Positions 27,232-35,129 of a stretch of DNA of 64,000 nt are shown here, one piece after another. Position numbers and translations under genes: made by a program. The stretch comes from Pontibacter sp. HSC-36F09 (GTDB lineage Bacteria; Bacteroidota; Bacteroidia; Cytophagales; Hymenobacteraceae), in the NCBI RefSeq assembly GCF_024171605.1, contig NZ_JALKAA010000001.1, forward strand, positions 1,277,064 through 1,341,063, written 5' to 3'. How positions within the stretch are numbered: the first letter of the stretch is position 1; each line of letters opens with the position of its first letter. The notes under the pieces are model-generated. The model saw only the letters and a list, made by a program, of their open reading frames with translations, ran no database searches and was not told the origin of the DNA.

Positions 27232-28140
27232 ATGTCATTACTATTCAACGATTTTAAGAGCTGGGAAAAGCATTGTGCTGAAACCGGCGAACCGCTATAC
27301 CAGCCCGTGCTGGACTACGAAATAGAGCAGAAGGGCCGCACCGAGGAGTTTATCTGGGAGAACATCGCCAAAGCCTACGAGGTGATGAAGGACGCCGTGC
27401 ACACGGGCCTTACCGAAGACATGACCTCCCGCTCAGGTATGGTGAACAACAGCGCCAAGAAGGTGGCCAAGTCGCCGGTGACGGTGCTGTCGCCGGAGTT
27501 TCAGATGCTGGTGTCGCGTGCGCTGGGAGCCAAAGAAGTGAATTCCTGCATGGGTCGTGTGGTGGCCGCTCCAACAGCTGGTGCCTCCGGTATACTGCCT
27601 GGTACGCTCACCACGCTGCAGGAACTGCACGGCTTGTCAGACCGCAGCATTCACGAAGGCTTGTTGGTAGCGGCAGGTATAGCGCTCATCATCGAGCAAA
27701 ATGCTTCGCTGGCCGGAGCCGTGGGCGGTTGCCAGGCCGAGACGGGCAGTGCGGCAGCCATGGCGGCGGGTGCCATTGTGTATTGTCTCGGCGGTAACGT
27801 GGACCAGGTGTTCACGGCAGTCGCCATTACGATCCAGTGTATGCTGGGCTTGGTATGCGACCCGGTGGCGGGACTGGTAGAAGTGCCTTGTATTGTGCGC
27901 AACGCCAGTGCGGCTGCTATTGCTTATTCTTCATCGCAGCTGGCCATTGCCGGTGTCAATGCCGTTATTCCGGTCGATCAGTGCGTGGCGGCCCTCGGCG
28001 AAGTAGGCGAAAGCATGGAGCGCAAGTACAAAGAAACTGCCCTCGGCGGACTGGCCAACACCCCACGTGCCCGCGAAATAGAGAAATTCGTGCTGGTGCA
28101 GGATGTAGAGATACTTCCGGACGAAGACGAGCACAGCTAA
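27232..28140 (+). CDS. sdaAA: L-serine ammonia-lyase, iron-sulfur-dependent, alpha subunit
   Basis: The alpha half of an iron-sulfur serine dehydratase, which converts L-serine to pyruvate and ammonia. Cluster-region cysteines are seen in EVNSCMGRVVAAPTAGASG, AVGGCQAETGSAA and LVCDPVAGLVEVPCI. The ATG at 27232 is chosen over TTG at 27205. At 302 residues it is a stand-alone alpha chain; the beta chain is not in this window. A terminator-like hairpin follows. Confidence 0.92.
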   Translation: MSLLFNDFKSWEKHCAETGEPLYQPVLDYEIEQKGRTEEFIWENIAKAYEVMKDAVHTGLTEDMTSRSGMVNNSAKKVAKSPVTVLSPEFQMLVSRALGAKEVNSCMGRVVAAPTAGASGILPGTLTTLQELHGLSDRSIHEGLLVAAGIALIIEQNASLAGAVGGCQAETGSAAAMAAGAIVYCLGGNVDQVFTAVAITIQCMLGLVCDPVAGLVEVPCIVRNASAAAIAYSSSQLAIAGVNAVIPVDQCVAALGEVGESMERKYKETALGGLANTPRAREIEKFVLVQDVEILPDEDEHS

Positions 28141-28197
28141 GAAGTTTAGGAATTTAAGAGTTAGAGAGGGATTGCTTAAAGATCTCACCCAATAAAA

Positions 28198-28235
28198 AAG
28201 GCAGCGGCTGGAGAAGTCGCCGCCTTTTCGTTTTA
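28198..28235 (+). terminator. terminator-like hairpin after sdaAA
   Basis: AAGGCAGCGGC pairs imperfectly with GTCGCCGCCTT and is followed by TTCGTTTT, 60 bp after the sdaAA stop. The remaining spacer up to 28413 holds nothing else convincing. Confidence 0.6.
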
Positions 28236-28413
28236 ATGGTTATACCTATGTCCCGTTAGCTTTTTAGCCACTGTTGTCGCTTAAGCACCGATGTTCATCA
28301 CATATTAGAGGCAGTTCGTCACATTTTAAAGGGTAAAAGTATTAAAGTCAGTAAGTTAGGCGTTGTTATTGCATGCTGTCTTTGCGTCAGTTTTAACCTG
28401 AAGAGGATTATAC

Positions 28414-29589
28414 ATGAAGAAATTTTTTTGGTGGTGCGCCGGTGCCGACGATACTATACTTGAAAAATGCTCTAAGTCGGAGCACATTAAATATGCCGGT
28501 GTCGGCGCGACCGTTCTATTCACAGGCGTGCTGGCCAGTTTGTCGGGCGGCTATGCCCTCTACACGGTGTTTGATTCCGTGCCGATGGCCGTTGGCTTTG
28601 GTTTGCTGTGGGGTGCCGTTATCTTTAACCTCGACCGTTTTATCGTTTCCACCATCCGCAAAGAAGGCAAATTCTGGAAAGAGCTGCTGATGGTAACGCC
28701 GCGTATCTTGCTGGCGCTGGTGCTGGCCGTGGTTATTTCCAAACCGCTGGAACTGAAGATATTCGACAAAGAGATACAGGCTGTTCTGAAAGAAAAGCAG
28801 GCTGAGCTGGCTATTCAGCACAAATCCTTGGTGAACAAGCAGTTTGTCGAGGTAGATTCCGTAAAGTCAGAGATTGCAGGTATACGGGCAGAAGTGGAAG
28901 CCAAAATACAGGAGCGCAACAAGCTTTACGAACAGGTGGCCGCTGAAGCCGATGGCACAGGCGGTACCGGCAAAATAGGCAGAGGTCCTATTTACGAAGA
29001 GAAAAAACGCCAGTACGATAAGGTAGACGAAGAACTAAAACTCCTGCAAGCCAGTGCCGCCGACCGCATTCTGGTAAAAGAGCAGCGAATTGCCGACCTC
29101 ATGAAGCAGTACGACAGCACCGTGGCAGAAGGACAGGAAAGCTTTTCGAACTACGACGGTCTGATGGCCAGAATTGATGCCTTGAACCAATTGCCGTGGC
29201 TGCCCGTGTTCTTCATTACGCTGCTGTTTGTCTGCCTCGAAACAGCCCCGATCTTCACCAAGCTGATCACGAGCAAAGGTCCTTACGACGACATCCTGAA
29301 AGGTCTGGAGCACGAGCGTACGACGCAGGAAATGCACCGGGTGCAGGAGCGCCAGAAACAGTACGATACCCGTCAGGCTGTAGCCGAAGCCAAATTTGCA
29401 GCTCGTCAGGAATTTGAAATCGACGCCAAGCGCGAAGAAGAGCGCCTGAAATCAGATGCACACCTCGATGTAGTCCGCGAGTCAGCTGCCGTGTGGCGCG
29501 AGCGCAAACTAGCCGACATCAGTCGCAGCCCCAATACCGCCGCTGATATTCTGAATGACGGGGAGGAGAGTAGTTATTATAAATGGTAG
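28414..29589 (+). CDS. DUF4407 membrane/coiled-coil protein
   Basis: A 391-residue protein of the DUF4407 family. The N-terminus MKKFFWWCAGAD and LLWGAVIFNLDRFIVSTIRK with three helices (about 28-50, 55-75, 95-115) are diagnostic. A charged coiled coil follows (about 125-250), then another helix (WLPVFFITLLFVCLETAPIF) and a second coiled coil (about 295-350). The function is unknown. It stands alone. TGTCTTTG at 28377-28384 is a near match to a -7 element. Confidence 0.85.
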   Translation: MKKFFWWCAGADDTILEKCSKSEHIKYAGVGATVLFTGVLASLSGGYALYTVFDSVPMAVGFGLLWGAVIFNLDRFIVSTIRKEGKFWKELLMVTPRILLALVLAVVISKPLELKIFDKEIQAVLKEKQAELAIQHKSLVNKQFVEVDSVKSEIAGIRAEVEAKIQERNKLYEQVAAEADGTGGTGKIGRGPIYEEKKRQYDKVDEELKLLQASAADRILVKEQRIADLMKQYDSTVAEGQESFSNYDGLMARIDALNQLPWLPVFFITLLFVCLETAPIFTKLITSKGPYDDILKGLEHERTTQEMHRVQERQKQYDTRQAVAEAKFAARQEFEIDAKREEERLKSDAHLDVVRESAAVWRERKLADISRSPNTAADILNDGEESSYYKW

Positions 29590-30084
29590 GCAGGTTCTTG
29601 AGATTGTTCTATACCTGAGTAAGATATAGGGTTCACGTTCTGGTTCTATACTTAGAGCGCAAGCGAGAGTACTTTATCTTCTCTCATATTTCTTGGTTTA
29701 GATGCATCTCTTTCTAGCAACTGTCCCCTTGAGGGATGGCCTGTTGCAATCTCAAAGACTATCCCCTTGAGGGGATTATAGGGGTGTAACTTTCGAAGTT
29801 AAATTGCCAGTGATCGACTAATCTGCAATTTGTACGAAGCTGTAAACACCCCTCTCTCCCCTCAAGGGGAGAATCTGCCAGAATGAAATGACTCTGTCCT
29901 CAAGGGGATAGTCATGATGTGTGCTATACATCCTCAGGGCCTCAAAGCTGAAATTTATGGTTGAGCATAAGGTGAAGATACTCCCGCAAGTCATGCAGCA
30001 CAAGGTATAACCCTACAGCACCGGATCAACTCAACGATGGTATAAATCAGTTTTTGTACCGCGTTAGGGCCATACTTTTTCCAG
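29590..30084. repeat. spacer with four copies of CCCCTTGAGGGG
   Basis: This 530-bp gene-free stretch contains four near-copies of CCCCTTGAGGGG, two forward (about 29723-29735 and 29762-29775) and two inverted (about 29858-29870 and 29897-29907). GACTATCCCCTTGAGG (29757-29772) has a perfect inverse at 29898-29913. The motif is itself nearly palindromic. It resembles the intergenic palindromic elements of Bacteroidota genomes. No protein or tRNA was found here. Confidence 0.7.
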
Positions 30085-30112
30085 AAGTTAGTATCTTGTC
30101 GCGTACTAACTT
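30085..30112 (+). promoter_or_regulatory. 9-bp inverted repeat just upstream of the aminotransferase
   Basis: AAGTTAGTA (30085-30093) and TACTAACTT (30104-30112) are perfect inverses with a 10-bp gap, ending 8 bp before the ATG. It could be an operator or a leader hairpin that blocks ribosome access. Confidence 0.6.
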
Positions 30113-30120
30113 ACTGGCGC

Positions 30121-31377
30121 ATGAACGTTTCAAAAATGGCGCAAAACCTCATCGGCTCCGAGATTATCAAACTCGCCGGTGAAGTAAACGCAATGATTGC
30201 CAAAGGTGAGCAAATCTGCAACCTTACCATCGGCGACTTCGACCCAAAGATATTTCCTATACCTGGCGAACTGCGGGCTGGCATTGCTGAAGCCTACGCC
30301 GAAGGACATACCAATTACCCGCCCGCCAATGGGGTAGCCGTGCTACGCAAAGCTGTCGCCGATTTCACCCGCGACCGACTGGGCCTGACTTACTCCGAAA
30401 ATGATATTCTGGTAGCCGGTGGTTCCCGTCCGCTTATCTACGCAACTTACCTGGCCCTCGTGGATCCGGGCGACAAAGTGGTTTTCCCGACGCCATCGTG
30501 GAACAACAACCATTACTGCCACCTTTCCAGCGCAACGCCTGTAATGGTAGAGACCAGCCCGGACAATAACTTCATGCCGACCGCTGCCGATGTAGCCTCC
30601 AGCCTGAAGGGCGCGACGCTACTGGCTCTTTGCTCTCCACTCAACCCAACGGGCACGATGTTCTCCAAAAAAGATCTGGAAGACATCTGTGATCTGGTGA
30701 TTGCCGAAAACAAAAGTCGTGGTGCAGGCGAAAAGCCACTTTACATCTTGTATGACCAGATCTACTGGATGCTGACTTTTGGCGAGCACAAGCATTACGA
30801 CCCCGTGAACCTGCGCCCTGAACTGCGCGACTATACCATTTACATCGACGGCACTTCCAAATGCTTCGCTGCTACCGGCGTGCGGGTTGGTTACGCTTTC
30901 GGCCCAACGGTGGTAATTGATAAAATGAAGGCGATTCTGGGTCACGTAGGTGCCTGGGCTCCGAAAGCCGAGCAAATGGCAACGGCCCGATTCCTGCACC
31001 AAACCGATGCGGTGGATGTGTTCCTGGACGAGTTCAAGCACAACGTGCGCGCGAGTCTGGACATGCTCTACCACGCTTTCAAAGACCTGAAAAACGAAGG
31101 GTATAATGTGGATGCCATCGAGCCGATGGGTGCTATTTACCTTTCTGCCAAACTCGACCTGGCGGGTAAAATCACACCATCTGGCCAGGTGCTGCAAACC
31201 AGCAAAGACATCAGTTTCTACATACTTCAGGAAGCCAAACTGGCCGTTGTTCCGTTCTCTGCCTTCGGTTCTGATCCGGCGCTAGGCTGGTTCCGACTGT
31301 CAGTTGGCGGTGCTTCGCTGGAAAGTATAAAAGACTCGCTGGGCAGGTTAAGAGAAGCGCTTCAGAAGTTGAAATAA
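30121..31377 (+). CDS. PLP-dependent aminotransferase, class I/II
   Basis: A 418-residue fold type I aminotransferase of the aspartate aminotransferase superfamily. Features are the N-terminal NLTIGDFDPKIFPIP segment, HTNYPPANGVAVLRKAV, CSPLNPTGTMFSKKDLED, the YDQIYW aspartate region, and the PLP lysine Lys247 in IDGTSKCFAATGVRVGYAFGP. The GDFDP motif suggests a broad aspartate- or aromatic-type enzyme; the amino acid cannot be fixed from sequence. It is convergent with an AsnC-type regulator. A nitrogen-metabolism link to the adjacent asnA is plausible. Confidence 0.88.
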   Translation: MNVSKMAQNLIGSEIIKLAGEVNAMIAKGEQICNLTIGDFDPKIFPIPGELRAGIAEAYAEGHTNYPPANGVAVLRKAVADFTRDRLGLTYSENDILVAGGSRPLIYATYLALVDPGDKVVFPTPSWNNNHYCHLSSATPVMVETSPDNNFMPTAADVASSLKGATLLALCSPLNPTGTMFSKKDLEDICDLVIAENKSRGAGEKPLYILYDQIYWMLTFGEHKHYDPVNLRPELRDYTIYIDGTSKCFAATGVRVGYAFGPTVVIDKMKAILGHVGAWAPKAEQMATARFLHQTDAVDVFLDEFKHNVRASLDMLYHAFKDLKNEGYNVDAIEPMGAIYLSAKLDLAGKITPSGQVLQTSKDISFYILQEAKLAVVPFSAFGSDPALGWFRLSVGGASLESIKDSLGRLREALQKLK

Positions 31378-31413
31378 AGTATAACGAAATCACATTAATA
31401 GACTCAGGTATAA

Positions 31414-31447
31414 CAAAGCCGCTTCAAATCAGTTTGGAGCGGCTTTG
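31414..31447. terminator. convergent terminator-like hairpin
   Basis: CAAAGCCGCTTCAAA pairs with TTTGGAGCGGCTTTG (one G-U pair) around TCAG. It lies between the aminotransferase and the AsnC-type gene. Neither side has a strong T run, so its efficiency is uncertain. Confidence 0.65.
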
Positions 31448-31453
31448 CTATAC

Positions 31454-31918
31454 CTACTCAACCCCTACCGAAATCTGCCGCGTAATACTCTCCTCCAGCG
31501 AAATGAAGGTTTCGGTGCGGTGCACGCCTGCTATACCTTGCATTTTCTCGTTGAGCACTTCGCGCAGATGCTTCGTGTCGCGGCAAATAATTTTGACGAA
31601 CATGCTGTAGGCGCCAGTGGTATAGTGGAGCTCTACAATTTCAGGTATAAGTCGCATTTTCTCCACCACTTCTTTGTAGGCCGAGCCCTTCTCCAGAAAC
31701 ACCCCGATAAAGGCGCAAATATCGTAGCCTATGGCCGCCGGATTAATCAGCAGTTGTGCACCCTGCACAATGCCCATCTCCGTCATTTTCTTGAGTCGCA
31801 CGTGTATCGTGCCGCCTGAAACGCCTAGTTCTTTGGCAATATCCGTGTAGGCGCGGTTCACATTCTGCATCAGCAGGTGCAGAATCTGGCGGTCGAGATT
31901 ATCAATTTTTAAATCCAT
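31454..31918 (-). CDS. Lrp/AsnC-family transcriptional regulator
   Basis: A 154-residue regulator. The N-terminal helix-turn-helix (about 8-55) reads LDRQILHLLMQNVNRAYTDI followed by AKELGVSGGTIHVRLKKM. The C-terminal effector domain (about 70-145) has the RAM-type fold with YDICAFIGVFLEKGS and TTGAYSMFVKIICRD. It is divergent from asnA, the same arrangement as asnC-asnA in E. coli. Direct repeats in the shared control region suggest it regulates itself and asnA, probably in response to asparagine or another amino acid (inference). Confidence 0.93.
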   Translation of the reverse strand: MDLKIDNLDRQILHLLMQNVNRAYTDIAKELGVSGGTIHVRLKKMTEMGIVQGAQLLINPAAIGYDICAFIGVFLEKGSAYKEVVEKMRLIPEIVELHYTTGAYSMFVKIICRDTKHLREVLNEKMQGIAGVHRTETFISLEESITRQISVGVE

Positions 31919-31976
31919 ACCCTATATGAAAGCTAAATTTTAGAGGTTCAGTAAAAACAAATGATATATATTAGTC

Positions 31977-32020
31977 AATTTTCAACAAATCTATTTAAAT
32001 GTTAAATAATTTTCAACAAA
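31977..32020. promoter_or_regulatory. paired 13-bp direct repeats, likely AsnC-type operator
   Basis: AATTTTCAACAAA occurs at 31977-31989 and 32008-32020, 31 bp apart, close to three helical turns, so both face the same side of the helix. The right copy spans the -33 region of both divergent promoters. The left copy overlaps the regulator's -7 element. Confidence 0.65.
31986..32016 (-). promoter_or_regulatory. promoter of the AsnC-type regulator
   Basis: On the minus strand TAGATTTG (31993-31986) matches TAnnTTTG. A TTG at 32016-32014 lies 20 bp upstream, within the normal range. Both elements coincide with the direct repeats, so autoregulation is likely. Confidence 0.6.
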
Positions 32021-32033
32021 AATAATGATTAAG

Positions 32034-32041
32034 TATGTTTG
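32034..32041 (+). promoter_or_regulatory. asnA promoter -7 element
   Basis: TATGTTTG matches TAnnTTTG exactly, 31 bp before the asnA ATG. The -33 position (19 bp upstream, TTC at 32012-32014) is one mismatch from TTG and lies inside the right-hand direct repeat. Confidence 0.65.
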
Positions 32042-32072
32042 CAATACACCAATTCATTAATAATTAGATAGA

Positions 32073-33026
32073 ATGGAATTGCAGACACTCACAGAACCGA
32101 CGGCACTCGAAGCTACGATGAAGCACCTGAGCCGCCCGTCCCTGCCCAAAGTGCTCAAAGTACAGCAGGGAATTATCCGTGCCACGCACGACTTCATGTT
32201 CAAAAAAGGGCTCACGCAGCTGATGCCGCTGATGCTTTCGCCTATTACCGATCCGCTCAATCATGGCGTTGTGGATGCCTCTATCGGCTATGCGGACCAG
32301 CGTTGGAGCCTCACTAAATCGATGATTTTCCACAAGCAACTGGCATTGGTAAATCCTGAACTGGAAAGCCTCTACATTGTGTCGCCCAACGTGCGCCTTG
32401 AGTTTTCGGATCGCGCTGGCACAGGCCGCCATTTGTTCGAGTTCACACAGGTAGACTTCGAATTCCGTGGCAAGGACCGCTTTTTTGTGATGGAGTTTAT
32501 GGAAGAACTGGTCAACTACATCTTCGCCAGCCTGAACAGAGATATTCCGGAGCTTCTTACAGAGTTGCGTGGCGAGTTGCTGCCGCAGTACGAGAAGTGG
32601 CCCGTATACCGCACCGAAAAGCTGGAAGCCGCACTTGGCCCGGACTATGAAGCGATTCAATCTGAAGAGTCGACTGAGCCGTTCTGGCTGATCAACCACA
32701 AGCGCGAATTCTACGACAAGGAAGACCCAAGCCGCCGCGGTACCTACCTGAACTACGACGTGATTTGGCCGGAGGGATTTGGCGAGGGATTGTCAGGCGC
32801 CGAGCGTGAGCACGAGTACAAGCAGATTTTGAAGCGCATGGCCGAAGTCGGCACCAATACCGAAACGTTTAAGCATTACCTGGAAATCGCCAGAGCGGGC
32901 TTGCTACCTAAAACTGCCGGTGCCGGATTCGGTGTGGAACGTATGACGCGCTTTATCTGCCGTCTGAAAGATGTGAATGAAGTAACGGTATTTTCCCGTA
33001 AACCATGCACCCCCGCCATTTTTTAA
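32073..33026 (+). CDS. asnA: asparagine synthetase A, archaeal-type (AspRS paralog)
   Basis: A 317-residue class II aminoacyl-tRNA-synthetase-like protein that probably makes asparagine from aspartate, ammonia and ATP. It does not look like E. coli AsnA. Instead it follows the archaeal AS-AR type, an AspRS catalytic core without an anticodon-binding domain: LMPLMLSPITDPL, LTKSMIFHKQLAL, LYIVSPNVRLEFSDRAGTGR, HLFEFTQVDFEF (motif 2 region) and AGAGFGVERMTRFI (motif 3). Placement beside an AsnC-type regulator supports the function. A strong terminator follows. Confidence 0.82.
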   Translation: MELQTLTEPTALEATMKHLSRPSLPKVLKVQQGIIRATHDFMFKKGLTQLMPLMLSPITDPLNHGVVDASIGYADQRWSLTKSMIFHKQLALVNPELESLYIVSPNVRLEFSDRAGTGRHLFEFTQVDFEFRGKDRFFVMEFMEELVNYIFASLNRDIPELLTELRGELLPQYEKWPVYRTEKLEAALGPDYEAIQSEESTEPFWLINHKREFYDKEDPSRRGTYLNYDVIWPEGFGEGLSGAEREHEYKQILKRMAEVGTNTETFKHYLEIARAGLLPKTAGAGFGVERMTRFICRLKDVNEVTVFSRKPCTPAIF

Positions 33027-33090
33027 AGGTATAAAGTATGGACGACGGTAATAATAATTGCCTGGGAGACCAGGCGGATAATGGAACATA

Positions 33091-33124
33091 AAAGGCCTGC
33101 AATTTGAGTTTGCAGGCCTTTTTG
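33091..33124 (+). terminator. intrinsic terminator after asnA
   Basis: AAAGGCCTGCAA (33091-33102) pairs with TTGCAGGCCTTT (33109-33120) around a six-base loop and runs into more T. It begins 64 bp after the asnA stop. Confidence 0.9.
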
Positions 33125-33129
33125 TATTT

Positions 33130-33603
33130 TGAAGAAAGTTTATAGCGCGAGCGTCCTCGCTCTTGACTACTATGGAGGGGCCTCTAGCCCAAGTATTGGT
33201 TACTTTGCTTTGTAGCAACTGCTGCTGCAGGTATAGCAACCTAATTTGTTCTATAGCTTGCCCTGGCCGGGCGGGCCTTACTTTTTTCCTTGATGAAAAA
33301 AGTAAGCAAAAAAATCAAGACGCTTTTAAACTCGCTGACCGCTCAAACACAAAATCGTCAAGGGTGCACCTAGCACTGCTGTCAGTTTCATAGCTGCCGT
33401 GCAAGGTAGTCTTTCAGTGCGTGTCAGTGGTCTTTAACAGAGACCGCAGCGCCTATACCTTTGAACTGGCAGCGGCCTAAAACTCCCCTCCTTGGACAAG
33501 GAGGGGCAGGGGTGGTTTGACCCGGTATTTGTGGGAATCCTGCAAATCCTTAAATCCTGAAAATCCTTGGGGTAGGAGCCCTATATGAAGATTCAGACAA
33601 CAT
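33130..33603. repeat. repeat-rich spacer with two perfect hairpins
   Basis: About 470 bp with no credible gene. CTTACTTTTTTC (33277-33288) and GAAAAAAGTAAG (33295-33306) form a perfect 12-bp hairpin. CCCCTCCTTG (33485-33494) and CAAGGAGGGG (33497-33506) form a second with a two-base loop. An AATCCT-rich stretch follows (about 33536-33570). From memory, all three resemble intergenic elements seen in many Bacteroidota genomes. A 76-codon open frame here (33163-33393) crosses the first hairpin and is not credible. Confidence 0.65.
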
Positions 33604-34980
33604 TTACTTCCCTTGCCGCTCTTTCCAAAGCTGGTTAAACGACTTCGGCGCTACTTGCAAAGGTTCTCTACGCTTGCTCCAGGTATCTTTCAGCACTTGC
33701 TTCAGCACGAAGTTTTTCACGCCGGCCGGAGCCATGTTCAGCAGTTTGCGGCTCTTCATGGCTTTTAACCAAAGCTTAAAGGTGGTTCGCTCGCTCTTTT
33801 CAGTAAAACCTTGTTCCACACTCTGGCGACGGTTAAGCAGCAATAGGTTGTGGATATTGATCTTGACAGGGCAGACGGAGGTACAGGCGCCGCAAAGCGA
33901 ACTGGCAAAACTCAGGTGCTTATTTTCGGCCATGCCGTTGTAATGCGGCGTGATTACCGAACCGATCGGGCCGCTGTAGGTGCTCTCGTAGGTATGGCCG
34001 CCGATGTTCTTGTATACCGGGCACACGTTCAGGCAGGCGCCGCAACGGATGCAGTTCAGTGCTTCCCGCTTCTCAGGCAGGGCCAGCAAGTCTGTGCGTC
34101 CGTTGTCGAGCAGCACCACATACATTTCCTCCGGACCGTCCTTCTCGTTTGCCTGGCGCGGACCTGTGAAAATTGTGTTGTAGATCGTCACTTGTTGACC
34201 GGTGCCGCTGGTGCTGAGCAAAGGCCAGAAGAGGTCGAGGTCCATCACCGAAGGAAGCATCTTTTCTATACCTACAATGGCGATGTGCGTTTTCGGGAAG
34301 GCAGTGGACAAACGGCCGTTGCCTTCGTTTTCAGTAATTGCGATACCTCCAATGTCGGCCAGCAGGAAGTTGCCACCGGTTATACCTACTTCGGCCTCGG
34401 TATACTTGGCGCGCAGCAAGCGGCGGGCAGTGGCTACCAGTTCTTCGGCGCTGTCGGTCGGGGCGATGTTAAGCTTCTTTACAAACAGGTCAGCAATATC
34501 CTTCTTGGACATATGCATGGCAGGCGTCACAATATGGTAAGGCCGTTGCTCAGCTAACTGCACAATGTACTCCCCCAGGTCCGTCTCTACCGTTTCGATT
34601 CCATTCTTTTCCAGGAAGTTATTCAAATGAATCTCCTCCGTCGTCATCGACTTCGATTTCACCACCGAACGGGCGCGCTTGCGCTTCATGATCTGGCCGA
34701 TCTCCTTGAGCGCCTCTTCGGCATTGCGGGCCCAGATCACCTTGCCACCACGGGCCGTGAAGTTAGACTCAAACTCCATCAGGTACTTGTCTAAGTTGTT
34801 GATGGCGTTAGTTTTTATGAAAGAAGCCCTTTCGCGGGCGAGCTCGTGATCGCTGTATTGGGTAAGGCCACGTTGCACAGCGGCGTTATACTTGCCGATG
34901 TTGAACTTAATGGTGGAGCGGTGGCCCAAATCAAATGATTTCGTTTCGGCGTCCTGCAGAAACTGTTTAAGTCTACTCAT
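33604..34980 (-). CDS. lutB: LutB-type iron-sulfur lactate utilisation protein
   Basis: A 458-residue protein of the LutB/LldF family, which takes part in oxidation of L-lactate to pyruvate with LutA and LutC. The N-terminal LUD domain (about 60-290) includes VVKSKSMTTEEIHLN and GITGGNFLLADIGGI. The C-terminal ferredoxin region has CIRCGACLNVCPVYKNIGGH and CGACTSVCPVKINIHNLL. lutA and lutC are not adjacent; the flanking genes are unrelated, so the set is split or they lie elsewhere. Confidence 0.92.
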   Translation of the reverse strand: MSRLKQFLQDAETKSFDLGHRSTIKFNIGKYNAAVQRGLTQYSDHELARERASFIKTNAINNLDKYLMEFESNFTARGGKVIWARNAEEALKEIGQIMKRKRARSVVKSKSMTTEEIHLNNFLEKNGIETVETDLGEYIVQLAEQRPYHIVTPAMHMSKKDIADLFVKKLNIAPTDSAEELVATARRLLRAKYTEAEVGITGGNFLLADIGGIAITENEGNGRLSTAFPKTHIAIVGIEKMLPSVMDLDLFWPLLSTSGTGQQVTIYNTIFTGPRQANEKDGPEEMYVVLLDNGRTDLLALPEKREALNCIRCGACLNVCPVYKNIGGHTYESTYSGPIGSVITPHYNGMAENKHLSFASSLCGACTSVCPVKINIHNLLLLNRRQSVEQGFTEKSERTTFKLWLKAMKSRKLLNMAPAGVKNFVLKQVLKDTWSKRREPLQVAPKSFNQLWKERQGK

Positions 34981-35039
34981 AAGTTAAACCCTATGGTCTT
35001 TCCCGAAAATGGCTGATTTCAGGAAGTGCTATTAAAAGA

Positions 35040-35066
35040 AAAACACCCTTAAAGTTAGGGTGTTTT
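35040..35066 (-). terminator. intrinsic terminator of the ispF-M28 unit
   Basis: AAAACACCCT (35040-35049) pairs with AGGGTGTTTT (35057-35066). On the minus strand it is followed by T-rich sequence, about 65 bp after the M28 gene stop. Confidence 0.85.
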
Positions 35067-35129
35067 CCTCAAAGCTAATAAAAGCGGATTGTTTTTATGA
35101 TAAACGGCCGCTGGTGCGGGTTTAGTGTA

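Noticed and set aside
29590..30120. Possible tRNA or small RNA in the long spacer
   Set aside because: No cloverleaf or CCA end could be found; the structure is explained by inverted CCCCTTGAGGGG copies.
32073..33026. Aspartyl- or asparaginyl-tRNA synthetase
   Set aside because: At 317 residues it lacks the N-terminal anticodon-binding domain and sits beside an AsnC-type regulator; the archaeal-type asparagine synthetase fits better.
33163..33393. 76-codon open frame in the asnA-lutB spacer
   Set aside because: It runs through a perfect hairpin element and low-complexity sequence; no homology pattern or start signal.
35070..35077. TAGCTTTG (minus strand) as the lutB promoter
   Set aside because: It lies about 90 bp from lutB and directly before the M28 terminator hairpin, which the transcript would have to read through at once.
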